Positions 7,745-14,823 of a stretch of 33,083 nt of DNA are shown here, piece after piece; within the stretch, counting starts at the first letter, position 1; the number at the start of each line of letters is the position of its first letter. The position numbers were made by a program, and so were the translations under genes. Source of the DNA: an uncultured Collinsella sp. (GTDB taxonomy: Bacteria > Actinomycetota > Coriobacteriia > Coriobacteriales > Coriobacteriaceae); assembly GCA_958419975.1 (NCBI GenBank), contig CATZIG010000002.1, forward strand, positions 1 to 33,083, read 5' to 3'. The notes under the pieces were generated by a model, which did no database searches, was not told the DNA's origin, and worked only from the letters and a program-made list of their open reading frames with translations.

Positions 7745-7975
7745 GGAAAGCGCATCCCGTTTTTCGCAAAAGACTGGGATGCATTTTCCGTTCGAGGCCT
7801 CAACCGGAAAATGCATCCCGTTCTGAGCGCGGGATCTGGGACGCAGTTTCCGCCAAAGACCGCAAAAGGAAAGCACATCCCATTCTGACGCCGGATTCCG
7901 GGTCGCGCTTTCCCAAGCGGCCTCAAAGCGGAAAACGCATCCCACTCTGAAGCCAAATTCCGGGACGCAATTTCC
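7745..7975. repeat. Array of four tandem ~62-nt units, each an imperfect inverted repeat
   Basis: Units begin at 7745, 7806, 7868 and 7930. Each starts with a 14-nt arm of the form GGAAARYRCATCCC and ends about 18 bases later with a reverse-complement arm GGGWYGCRNTTTCC (arm pairs 7745-7758/7776-7789, 7806-7819/7838-7851, 7868-7881/7900-7913, 7930-7943/7962-7975). Arms within a unit match at 11-12 of 14 positions. The second arm of unit 1 is a perfect 14-nt complement of the first arm of unit 2. No convincing gene overlaps it. It fills most of the gap between GH5 and tRNA-Phe. Confidence 0.85.
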
Positions 7976-7997
7976 GCAGAGCCCTCGATAAAAGAAA

Positions 7998-8019
7998 AGG
8001 ACCCCTTTGCAGAGGTCCT
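7998..8019 (-). terminator. Rho-independent terminator of tRNA-Phe
   Basis: On the minus strand AGGACCTC-TGCAAA-GGGGTCCT forms an 8-bp stem (one G-U), followed by TTTCTTTT. It lies just downstream of the tRNA 3' end. Confidence 0.88.
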
Positions 8020-8032
8020 AGTCAATTCAAGG

Positions 8033-8105
<73 letters not shown>

Positions 8106-8137
8106 ATTTGAGGTGTGCCTTGTTTCAAGGCTTGATT

Positions 8138-8165
8138 AGTATAACCAAGGACGCGTTCCGGTCAA
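8138..8165 (-). promoter_or_regulatory. Promoter of tRNA-Phe
   Basis: On the minus strand TTGACC (8160-8165) and TATACT (8138-8143) are 16 bases apart. The -10 box ends 32 bases before the mature tRNA 5' end. The rest of 8106-8228 is AT-rich and holds no gene that I can see. Confidence 0.75.
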
Positions 8166-8228
8166 CCGAGAATTTTAAAAAAGTTTTTGAGCACAGCCTC
8201 GGTTCTATAAATCGGCACGTCAGAGGCA

Positions 8229-8516
8229 TCAGCCGGCAGCAAGAAGTTTTTCACTCAGAGCCGCACGGGCAAACTCACTTGGCGTCATCCCCTCGGCAGC
8301 CGCCCGTCGACGAATGGCCTCCTTCATTCCCAGAGGAATCTTGACCGACAGCGTTGCCGTCCCCTCACCTGAGAGCGGGGGCCGTCCATGCACGATCCCA
8401 CCAACGGTGTGTTCGCCATCCGGAAACTCTCCGCGCTCGTACGACTCGCACCACGCGTCAATCATTTCATCCGTTACAACCTGACCATTAGCGGCCGTAT
8501 ACGTCTTGCCCATCAT
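8229..8516 (-). CDS. Ribbon-helix-helix-like antitoxin (second gene of a TA-like pair)
   Basis: A 95-aa protein. The C-terminal half has a beta strand followed by two helices (TLSVKIPLGMKEAIRRRAAA, then TPSEFARAALSEKL), the pattern of a CopG/RHH or antitoxin-type DNA-binding domain. The N-terminal half is acidic (DEMIDAWCESYERGEFPDGE), as expected for a segment that wraps a toxin. The start ATG overlaps the stop codon of the preceding gene (ATGA). The unit order is toxin first and antitoxin second, as in HigBA or BrnTA systems. The family assignment is by pattern only. Confidence 0.7.
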   Translation of the reverse strand: MMGKTYTAANGQVVTDEMIDAWCESYERGEFPDGEHTVGGIVHGRPPLSGEGTATLSVKIPLGMKEAIRRRAAAEGMTPSEFARAALSEKLLAAG

Positions 8517-8779
8517 CGACCCCTTTGCCGAGCCTGTTCAATCTCCTGCCAAAATTTCTTCTGGACTGGAGACAAGGCATGAATGATAAGCCACCCACGG
8601 ACAAGCTCGACCGCGACAAGCTCCACGCTTCGTCCGTCTGGGAGCCATCCAATCGCAAGCCATCTCGGCGGCTCGTCCTTCGACTCGCGACGAATGCACT
8701 CAGTAACCGCAAGCCAAGCGCTAAGCACCTGCTTTTCCGTCAGGTGCTTTTTAGCGTTGGGATGAATCTCAACATCCAT
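8513..8779 (-). CDS. Putative small toxin partner of the RHH protein
   Basis: This 88-aa protein starts at the ATG at 8777-8779, with AGGAGAAG upstream. I do not recognise it firmly. It begins MDVEIHPNAKKHLTEKQ, which resembles small RelE/BrnT-type ribonuclease toxins in size and start. Its core strands DGRSVELVAVELVRGWLIIHAL are followed by a charged C-terminal helix with FWQEIEQARQRGR. A sequence W-LAIG-WLPDGR precedes the strands. Its stop overlaps the start of the RHH protein by 4 bases, so the two are one translational unit. Toxin function is inferred from this arrangement and size, not from a confirmed catalytic motif. A promoter with a palindrome lies at 8805-8834. Confidence 0.6.
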   Translation of the reverse strand: MDVEIHPNAKKHLTEKQVLSAWLAVTECIRRESKDEPPRWLAIGWLPDGRSVELVAVELVRGWLIIHALSPVQKKFWQEIEQARQRGR

Positions 8780-8804
8780 GCATCTTCTCCTCCATCTTAC
8801 CCAA

Positions 8805-8834
8805 TTTCGTATGACGAAAGTCCGCTGTCGCCAA
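8805..8834 (-). promoter_or_regulatory. Candidate autoregulated promoter of the TA-like pair
   Basis: On the minus strand TTGGCG (8829-8834) and TACGAA (8806-8811) are separated by 17 bases. A perfect palindrome TTTCGT-cat-ACGAAA (8805-8819) covers the -10 box. It sits 26 bases upstream of the toxin start codon, the expected place for an RHH-protein operator. Confidence 0.45.
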
Positions 8835-8838
8835 TCTC

Positions 8839-9198
8839 TTACGCCGGCACTTGTTGGAGGGCGGGAGGTGTAGCGAGGATTGAAGGGCGTTCCAATACCG
8901 CCCAGGCGCCGGGGCAGGAGCACATACACCAGGGACATACGTTTTCGTAGCGCGCGAGGATATTGCCGCGCGCATCGATGAAGGCGATGTCGATGGGATA
9001 GACCATAAAACACGTATGGACCGAAGAGCAGCGTGGAAACGCCATGACGAGCGGCAGGCCGTTGGCGGCAACCGGACGCCGTCCCAGCATGCCGCGCAGG
9101 CGCACGACAAACGACTCCGCCACCACAAACTCGGCCGGCGTCCAACCCAGCCTATTGAGTGCCCGCGCGTAGGCGATGTAGGACGAGACCGCGGTCAC
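8839..9198 (-). CDS. DUF192 family protein at the end of the Tad operon
   Basis: A 119-aa protein of the DUF192 family. Family features are ESFVVRLRGMLGRRP at about residues 26-40, then SSVHTCFMVYPIDIAFID and the AWAVLERP segment near the C-terminus. DUF192 proteins are small beta-barrel-like proteins of unknown biochemical role, and many are exported; no signal peptide is visible here. The chosen start is a GTG at 9196-9198 whose last bases form the TGA stop of the upstream TadE-like gene (GTGA), with GGGGGTGG before it. The overlap argues that it belongs to the pilus operon. It contains a Cys-rich stretch CPWCMCSC. Confidence 0.8.
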   Translation of the reverse strand: MTAVSSYIAYARALNRLGWTPAEFVVAESFVVRLRGMLGRRPVAANGLPLVMAFPRCSSVHTCFMVYPIDIAFIDARGNILARYENVCPWCMCSCPGAWAVLERPSILATPPALQQVPA

Positions 9199-9671
9199 AT
9201 GACCACCCCCGGACGCCATGGATCGACCGTCACCACACGCTCGTGCGACAACGTTGTCGGCGCCCCCAGCGGAACGCCAGCGATGCTGAGAGAAGTCGGC
9301 CACGGCTCATAGTGCATGGTGCAGGTGTAGGTCCTAAACGTACCGGATAGGGAGAGCAGGCCACCATCCGATGCCTCCGCGCCTTGCTCGCTCGACACTT
9401 CGATCTGCAAGTCATAGCCTTCCATGGCATTCAGAATTTGAGTCTGAACCGTCGCCGAGGCATCGGCAGAGCTCTCGTCACCCTCCCCGCCCGGCGCCAC
9501 AGCGTGCGCCAGCACGATGTCGGGCACCACGCGGTCGAAGCGCGCGACAGCGCCGGCAAAGATCATGACGTTGTACACGATGAGTGCCAGCACCAGCAAA
9601 ACGGGCGTAACCACTGCCATCTCCACCGTCGCTTGGGCGCGCTCCTCACGCAGACGCATGCGAATACTCAT
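9195..9671 (-). CDS. TadE-like pseudopilin (distal copy)
   Basis: A 158-aa protein with a short positively charged N-terminus (MSIRMRLREERAQATVEMAV) followed by one membrane helix (about residues 18-40) and an extracytoplasmic domain. This is the TadE layout: minor pseudopilins inserted in the membrane and possibly processed by a prepilin peptidase. The AQATVE segment places Glu at +5 if cleavage follows Ala. The ATG shares its first base with the last base of the stop codon of the large TadG-like gene. The C-terminal domain is Ser/Gly/Glu-rich and contains two Cys. Confidence 0.82.
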   Translation of the reverse strand: MSIRMRLREERAQATVEMAVVTPVLLVLALIVYNVMIFAGAVARFDRVVPDIVLAHAVAPGGEGDESSADASATVQTQILNAMEGYDLQIEVSSEQGAEASDGGLLSLSGTFRTYTCTMHYEPWPTSLSIAGVPLGAPTTLSHERVVTVDPWRPGVVM

Positions 9672-11824
9672 TACGACCCACCGCCCAGAGCGCCAACCAG
9701 TGTCGCGACATCGACGGTGAGTGGGATGGAGCCGCCGCCGGGCAGAGGAATCTCCGCAAGCGTGAACACCGTACCGCTAATGGTGCGTTCGACTTGATAT
9801 TCCAACGCCTCGCAAAGCGCCTTGGGATCGGTCACGCCCAACGGAATACTTCGCAGTTTGTCTTGCGCTTGAGAGAGACCAGCAATGTCAGACCCCGGAC
9901 TCTTAATGACGTTGGCGGAATCGGTCAGCACCGGCTTTCGCAGGCGCAAGTCGCACGGTTCCAAACCCAGCGCCGCCACGGACGCCGAAACGGTATCGCC
10001 GAGCCACGATGCAATGGAGCCCAACGCACCGCTGCCCCCTCCTAGGTCTTTAATCATCTCGTCCATAAGTTCGTCGGCCGAACCTTGGATATCACCGTAT
10101 CCCACGAGCAGCCGTCCCCAAACATCCATGACGCCGTCGAGCACGCCGGCAACGCCGCCCGAGCGCTCCTTCAATGTCGAGAAAAATCGCGAAAGCACGT
10201 TGTTTTGCGCCGTCGCCTCATCGGGCGCCAGCACCGCGGCAGAGATAGCACCGCGATCGCCAAGCCTGACTGCCGCGTTAAACGAGGAGTTAAGTTTATC
10301 GGGGCTGGTAATGTCACCCGAAACTGCAAAGGCGACCACGCCGTTGCGGCCAGGTGGGGCGATACGCGGGCGCTCGCCGGAAAGCGCTTTAATGGCCTGG
10401 TCAAACGCATTGCCCGCACGGTCGGCCTCATCCTCGGTCTGACGCTCAAGTTCGAGTTCTTTGTTGCGGCATTCGACGTAGTCTTCCAGAGCCTCTTTGA
10501 ACTTATCGAAGTGGTACTCGAAGCCCCTTTCGACAGAAGTCGTTGCAATCGCAACGTACCCTAAAGACGACACACCGAAATGGCATTCGCTACACGTTTC
10601 GTGACCGTCAAAATCTGCGACGGATGCCAGCCCACCCGGCTTTCCTTTTTTGTAATTTGGACAGTCAGTCCCATAATGCAAATAGGTAACTTTATCTACT
10701 TCACTCGTGGGCCAACGCGCATCGGTATAGAGTTCAGTCGTCCGCGCCTCATCTGGATTTCGCGGAAGGAAAGGGATGCGGGCGGAAACTTTGCCGTCCT
10801 TTTCAGTTATATATGCCCGCTCGACTTCTTCGCCCGCATAAGCGAAGAACACCTTTCGTGCAGCAGAATCTGCCTGTTTTTCCGGACCCTCGCCAAGCGG
10901 TTTCTCATTTGCCAGGCGCTGGCGATAGTAGGCCTTCGCGCGATCGAGCGCCACTTGCGGTTCCCACGTAACGCTCGAAGCGTAATGCGGATTTTGAGCA
11001 CCAGAGAGATCCGTTAGACTTTTCACACGCTCCCACATGCAAGAACAGCTGCTGACCGAGCCCTTGTCAGACCCGCCACAATCCGCCAGCCAAGCGCGCT
11101 CTTTAGCCTTCGCCGTGTCCTCAGAAGCCTTCCGCAGCTCCTCGGCCGCACGCTCTAAATCATCTGATGTGTCTTTAATGGTATCGGTCGAGATCTCTGA
11201 CCCTTTGAGCGCAGCGAAGTCCGACTCGGATGTCCTGGGCACGGCAAGCGCCGTACCGGTATAGGCCACACTATCGGTATCCTGCGCCGACACCGCCTGC
11301 GTGGCACGCGCGGCAATCAGATACGGCAGAGCCGTCTCGATTTTCTGCAAGCCTTCCGATGCGCTTTTGGCAAACTTGTTGCGCGTTTTAATGATCTCAA
11401 TCCCGGTGTCGACCATATTGCCGGCAACTGGTTCGGCACCTGGGATGAGAATGGCAACCAGGCCCGTCCCGATTGTGGCAAACCCCGCTAGCCCCAGACT
11501 CAAGATGCTCGCATCAACCACCGTGGCAGCCGTGTGATAGGACGACACCACGTTGGCACCCGCCAGCGCGCCGCTATCGGCCGCCACCTGGGTATCCCCG
11601 GCACGCGACATGCTCCATATCGCCGCGGTCGACGAAAACAACAACGTGAGCACCACTAGGATGACCACGGCAGAAGAAAGCGTGGTGTAGGCACCGTCTT
11701 CGATAAACAGGTCGATACCGGCGCGGCCCATAAAGCCGCCTCGCTTGCGATGGCAGCTCGGACGGCGCGTCAAAACGCATCTAGACCAGAAACGCTTAAT
11801 CCCATGCAGCAATCCACGAATCAT
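9671..11824 (-). CDS. Large TadG-like pilus-assembly protein
   Basis: A 717-aa protein from the ATG at 11822-11824, which has a strong GGAGGGAG site; an alternative ATG at 11731 would begin MGRAGIDLF. A basic N-terminus and the segment EDGAYTTLSSAVVIL lead into a membrane helix (about residues 48-66). The sequence AADSGALAGANVV follows, matching the conserved start of Tad/TadG-type proteins (Flp pilus minor components on the outer membrane face). The long exported region has an Ala/Glu/Lys coiled-coil-like stretch (about residues 200-240) and Cys clusters, including CSECH at 411-415. It ends with a region rich in Gly and hydrophobic residues. It overlaps the upstream TadE-like gene by 29 bases. 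Confidence 0.78.
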   Translation of the reverse strand: MIRGLLHGIKRFWSRCVLTRRPSCHRKRGGFMGRAGIDLFIEDGAYTTLSSAVVILVVLTLLFSSTAAIWSMSRAGDTQVAADSGALAGANVVSSYHTAATVVDASILSLGLAGFATIGTGLVAILIPGAEPVAGNMVDTGIEIIKTRNKFAKSASEGLQKIETALPYLIAARATQAVSAQDTDSVAYTGTALAVPRTSESDFAALKGSEISTDTIKDTSDDLERAAEELRKASEDTAKAKERAWLADCGGSDKGSVSSCSCMWERVKSLTDLSGAQNPHYASSVTWEPQVALDRAKAYYRQRLANEKPLGEGPEKQADSAARKVFFAYAGEEVERAYITEKDGKVSARIPFLPRNPDEARTTELYTDARWPTSEVDKVTYLHYGTDCPNYKKGKPGGLASVADFDGHETCSECHFGVSSLGYVAIATTSVERGFEYHFDKFKEALEDYVECRNKELELERQTEDEADRAGNAFDQAIKALSGERPRIAPPGRNGVVAFAVSGDITSPDKLNSSFNAAVRLGDRGAISAAVLAPDEATAQNNVLSRFFSTLKERSGGVAGVLDGVMDVWGRLLVGYGDIQGSADELMDEMIKDLGGGSGALGSIASWLGDTVSASVAALGLEPCDLRLRKPVLTDSANVIKSPGSDIAGLSQAQDKLRSIPLGVTDPKALCEALEYQVERTISGTVFTLAEIPLPGGGSIPLTVDVATLVGALGGGS

Positions 11825-12332
11825 AATCTCCCTCCAGCCATTCGGGACGCGATTGATACGAGACATCGACCTTGAGCTCAACGTAGCCGCCCTCGGCGGT
11901 ACCACCCATAGCCTGCGCAAACGCACCGATCACAGGCAACGGCTTGACCTCGCCGGAAACGGACACGGACGAGACACCACCCGCACCGGCCCGGCCAAGC
12001 TCGATATCCCACGACAACGGCCCGCCGGCATGAAAGATCGAAACGTTGGGCACTGCGGCAAGCCGGCGGCGGGTGAACTCCTTAAGATCGTCGTCCTCCG
12101 CCGTCGTCGTGGTCATGAGCCGCGCGGTCTCGGCAGCGGCAGACTCCATGACCGCGCGCGTATAGAGCAAACACACCGGTTGCAGTGCGAGAAGAATGAG
12201 CATCAGAAACGTCGGCAGCAAAAAAGCAGCCTCGACCGTAGACTGCGCCCGGTCCTCGCGCGCGATATCAATACAACGCGATGTCCTTAGCGCCCGCAGC
12301 GGCGTCGATAACCGACGTCGAGGCAACGCCAT
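11796..12332 (-). CDS. TadE-like pseudopilin (proximal copy), start uncertain
   Basis: The core is a short charged segment IAREDRAQSTVEAAFLLP, one membrane helix (LMLILLALQPVCLLYT) and an extracytoplasmic domain ending WIAAWD. This is a TadE-type minor pseudopilin. Coordinates use the first plausible ATG (12330-12332), giving 178 aa, but that ATG has no ribosome-binding site and produces an odd Arg-rich extension. An ATT at 12270-12272 would give 158 aa with a canonical short N-terminus. It overlaps the stop of the preceding gene (ATTGA) and has AAGGA upstream. I think the ATT is the better biological start. Downstream it overlaps the TadG-like gene. Confidence 0.75.
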   Translation of the reverse strand: MALPRRRLSTPLRALRTSRCIDIAREDRAQSTVEAAFLLPTFLMLILLALQPVCLLYTRAVMESAAAETARLMTTTTAEDDDLKEFTRRRLAAVPNVSIFHAGGPLSWDIELGRAGAGGVSSVSVSGEVKPLPVIGAFAQAMGGTAEGGYVELKVDVSYQSRPEWLEGDYDSWIAAWD

Positions 12333-12486
12333 GGGATGCCGCCCGCTCAACCAGCGCCGCCAAGTGCCCATCGGTGCCAGCACGCCAAAGCCCCGCAATC
12401 GCCAGCACGATCGATAACAGCGCCACCGTGACGATGGCGTATTCGACCGTCGCCTGGGCAGATTCCTCGCGCAGGACGTCATGCAT
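12268..12486 (-). CDS. 72-aa pilin-like protein
   Basis: A small protein with a short N-terminus MHDVLREESAQATVEYAIV, a single membrane helix (about residues 14-32) and a 40-residue Ala-rich tail. It has the ESAQxTxEYA processing-like motif of the Flp pilin four genes' lengths upstream, so it may be a second pilin or a minor pilin. It is shorter than TadE. The ATG has AGGAGGGG 7 bases upstream. It lies one base after the stop of the membrane-anchored hypothetical protein. Confidence 0.72.
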   Translation of the reverse strand: MHDVLREESAQATVEYAIVTVALLSIVLAIAGLWRAGTDGHLAALVERAASHGVASTSVIDAAAGAKDIALY

Positions 12487-12487
12487 T

Positions 12488-13051
12488 TCACGACCCCTCC
12501 TTTGAGCTTATTGTTTGCGGGGCCAGGCGCACCGCGCGCAGACGACACGAAGCATCGCCAGTATCCGCGGCAACCGTCACCATATCGACCCAGCCGCGCC
12601 CATCGCGCACAATGGCGCCCCATACGTTACCCTTAATATCGAGATAGCCGCTCAGGGCGAGCTGGGCCGTTGGCACCTCGCGGTAGGCGCGTAACATATC
12701 CGCCGCTGCCTCGGTCATCGGTCGGTCCTCGGACCATGCAAGCCGGACCGCAATCGCGTTGTCCTCAGGCGAATCCGTCGCAGTGCCAGACCGCTTGTCG
12801 AGCATCCGCAGAAAGGTTTGCGCCGTGACAGCGACATCCGAATCGTCCGCATCTCGCATCTCATCTTTTTGAGACGCCACCGCCGAATCTGAGCCCGAAT
12901 CGAAGGCGGCCCCAGGACGCTGCTGCCGCGCGGCGTTTAGCCCCCAAACCGCCACTGCCACCGCCACAACCACACAGGCAAACACCAGCAGTGCGCCGAC
13001 AGGCCGCCTACCCTCTACAGGCTGTTGATGCCCTCGCTGATAGCGTTCCAT
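12488..13051 (-). CDS. Membrane-anchored hypothetical protein in the Tad operon
   Basis: I do not recognise a family. The 187-aa protein has a basic N-terminus, one hydrophobic helix (about residues 18-38) and an exported, acidic linker (DSGSDSAVASQKDEMRDADDSD). A compact C-terminal domain follows with AVRLAWSEDRPMTEAAADML and a strand-rich end (GYLDIKGNVWGAIVRDGRGWVDMVTV). Its predicted start overlaps the end of the flp gene by 37 bases with only a weak ribosome-binding site, so the true start may differ. Position between flp and the minor pilins suggests an assembly or anchoring role, by inference only. Confidence 0.7.
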   Translation of the reverse strand: MERYQRGHQQPVEGRRPVGALLVFACVVVAVAVAVWGLNAARQQRPGAAFDSGSDSAVASQKDEMRDADDSDVAVTAQTFLRMLDKRSGTATDSPEDNAIAVRLAWSEDRPMTEAAADMLRAYREVPTAQLALSGYLDIKGNVWGAIVRDGRGWVDMVTVAADTGDASCRLRAVRLAPQTISSKEGS

Positions 13052-13248
13052 AGATCTTGGACCTTGCCCTTAAATGCGACAATGGCAATGATGGCGATCA
13101 CCACGAGCACGCCGACCAAGATGGCGTATTCGGTGGTGCCCTGCGCACTCTCCTCCTGCAGCAGCTCCCCGGCATGCTGGCGAGCGCGAATTGACTGGCA
13201 AACAGCCCAGCTCCAGACCTTGCCAGCAACGTCAGTCATCGTGTTCAT
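13015..13248 (-). CDS. flp: Flp family type IVb pilin
   Basis: A 77-aa major-pilin candidate. A 36-residue leader contains QEESAQGTTEYAILVG, followed by a membrane helix (VLVVIAIIAIVAF, about residues 45-60) and a short C-terminal tail KVQDLWNAISEGINSL. Flp pilins polymerise into the thin fibres built by the Tad system. If the Glu+5 rule holds, cleavage falls after Ala35 rather than Gly37. The leader is longer than in many Flp pilins. The ATG has GGGAGG upstream, the strongest site in this part of the operon, fitting a highly produced subunit. Confidence 0.88.
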   Translation of the reverse strand: MNTMTDVAGKVWSWAVCQSIRARQHAGELLQEESAQGTTEYAILVGVLVVIAIIAIVAFKGKVQDLWNAISEGINSL

Positions 13249-13258
13249 GTATTCCTCC

Positions 13259-13900
13259 CTACATCATCCCGCCTGCTCCCAACAGCGGGCCCAATATGGA
13301 CAGAAGCAACGCCGGCAAGATGAGTGTGCCGGTGGGAATCAGCAGCTTGACGGGCGCACGCTCGATCTCGCGCTCGACCGCGGCGCGATGAGCCGCACGG
13401 ATCTCGCGACTTTGAGCGGCCAGTGTCTCGGCAAGTGGGGCACCCAGAGCGAGCGCCTGCCCCACCGTGATGGCAAAGGTCTCGAGCGCTCGCACGGCCA
13501 GGTCGCGTGCGGCGGCCAACAACTCGTCCTCACGCGTGCCCACGCCCACCTGCCATGCCATGCAGGCCCGCTCAAGTCGAAGAGCCAGCACTGACCGGCG
13601 GTTGGCGCAGAAAATCTCAAGCGCCGCATCAAACGAAAGACCGGCCGAAAGACCCAAGCGCACAACATCGATCATCTCGGACACTTCGCCGAGCGATACT
13701 CGCGCCGGGCCGCCCGCTCCAACCGCGCCCTTCATTCGCGCGGTCAGAGCATCGACCACCGAGCGACCCGCGGCAGCGACCAGCACCGCCTCGCGCTTGC
13801 AGGCCTCTGCGATCTTGCGTGCATCCGCCCGATCCAAACCCGTCGCGACAAATGCACTCAGAGCGCACAGGCAAGCCGCAACTGCAACCAGGGCGCTCAC
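13259..13900 (-). CDS. tadC: TadC-like inner-membrane platform protein (GspF family)
   Basis: A 213-aa protein starting at GTG 13898-13900, which overlaps the tadB stop (GTGA) and has GGTGGAG close upstream. An N-terminal membrane helix (VAVAACLCALSAFVATGL) is followed by a cytoplasmic T2SSF domain (EMIDVVRLGLSAGLSFDAALEIF, about residues 90-115). Membrane helices close the protein (LLIPTGTLILPALLLSILGPLL). TadC pairs with TadB to form the platform on which the TadA ATPase acts. It is shorter than TadC of Proteobacteria, having lost part of the N-terminal region. Confidence 0.85.
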   Translation of the reverse strand: MSALVAVAACLCALSAFVATGLDRADARKIAEACKREAVLVAAAGRSVVDALTARMKGAVGAGGPARVSLGEVSEMIDVVRLGLSAGLSFDAALEIFCANRRSVLALRLERACMAWQVGVGTREDELLAAARDLAVRALETFAITVGQALALGAPLAETLAAQSREIRAAHRAAVEREIERAPVKLLIPTGTLILPALLLSILGPLLGAGGMM

Positions 13901-14823
13901 AGCTCCACCCGCATAATGCGCCTGATAACCACCAGGGCAACGGCGTTGAGGGCAAGACCCAGCGCCACAGCGCCCGCGCCGGCAGGCGTCGCAAGACCGC
14001 GACGAAAATCTGCCGAAAGCAGCGCCAACACCGCGCACATGCCCGCCGGCATCGCCGCGACCATATGCGCAGACATGCGAGCCTGCGACGTCTTGACATC
14101 CAGGCGGCGCTTGAGCTCAATGCGCTCCCCCACCATGCTCGACGCCTCGGACAGTAAGTCGGCAAGCGGAGCACCGGTGCGCTGAGACACCTTAAGCGCC
14201 AAGGTCACAAGCGAAAGACCGGGGGCGTCGATGCGCACGAGCAAGTCATCGAGCGCGTCGGTCGCCGAGATGCCGCAATCGATTGCCGCCGCCACCCGCA
14301 AAAACTCGGTATGCACCGGTTCTTGCGCATGAGCGCCCACAAAGCGCATGCCCTGGGCCAGCGAATGTCCCGAGGCAAGCGACATGGAAAGTGCGGTAAA
14401 CGCCTCGGGCATAGCCTCTTCTGCATCGTGTTGCTCGCGCCGGCTCTCAAAGCCATCCCGGGCGGCGCCAACGGCAATCGGAGCAACAAGTCCCAAGGCA
14501 AATCCGAGGGGCGATAACGACACCATCGTTAGCAAAACGCAGCAGACACCGCTCGATAGCAGCAGAAACGCCAAACGCTCCGAAGCATCCTCGATCACGA
14601 GGCCAAGGCGACGCGCCGGAGCCAGCGATGCCCACGAACGGGCAATCTTTTTCAGCAGATCGTTTTCCACCAGCTCACGCGGCAGCTTCTCTGCCACCGT
14701 CTCGAACGCCTGACGCGCCAGCTCCGCCGGCGGCACCTGCGGCACACGAGGTTCCGCCCCGCACGCCGTCGCGACAGAAAACCCTGCCAAACCCCCTACG
14801 ACGAGGGGCACAGCGACCTCCAT
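13897..14823 (-). CDS. tadB: TadB-like inner-membrane platform protein (GspF family)
   Basis: A 308-aa protein with an N-terminal membrane helix (VPLVVGGLAGFSVATACG). Two more helices lie at about residues 85-120, and then the T2SSF domain (EEAMPEAFTALSMSLASGHSLAQGMRFV). A C-terminal pair of helices ends at the stop codon. The motif ALKVSQRTGAPLADLL is characteristic of the second half of the fold. It works with TadC and TadA to assemble Flp pili. It overlaps the end of tadA by 28 bases and tadC by 4 bases, which indicates one translational chain. Confidence 0.88.
   Translation of the reverse strand: MEVAVPLVVGGLAGFSVATACGAEPRVPQVPPAELARQAFETVAEKLPRELVENDLLKKIARSWASLAPARRLGLVIEDASERLAFLLLSSGVCCVLLTMVSLSPLGFALGLVAPIAVGAARDGFESRREQHDAEEAMPEAFTALSMSLASGHSLAQGMRFVGAHAQEPVHTEFLRVAAAIDCGISATDALDDLLVRIDAPGLSLVTLALKVSQRTGAPLADLLSEASSMVGERIELKRRLDVKTSQARMSAHMVAAMPAGMCAVLALLSADFRRGLATPAGAGAVALGLALNAVALVVIRRIMRVEL

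Noticed and set aside
7556..7945. Upstream extension of the GH5 frame to 483 codons
   Set aside because: The extra codons are translated repeat-array DNA. The ATG at 7553-7555 has the ribosome-binding site and begins exactly at the conserved domain.
7745..7975. CRISPR array
   Set aside because: The 62-nt units are diverged inverted repeats with no constant repeat/variable spacer pattern, and no cas genes are near.
10560..10640. Firm assignment as a c-type cytochrome from CSECH
   Set aside because: A single CxxCH in a TadG-like protein with neighbouring cysteines fits a zinc site or disulfides at least as well; no haem-maturation genes are in view.
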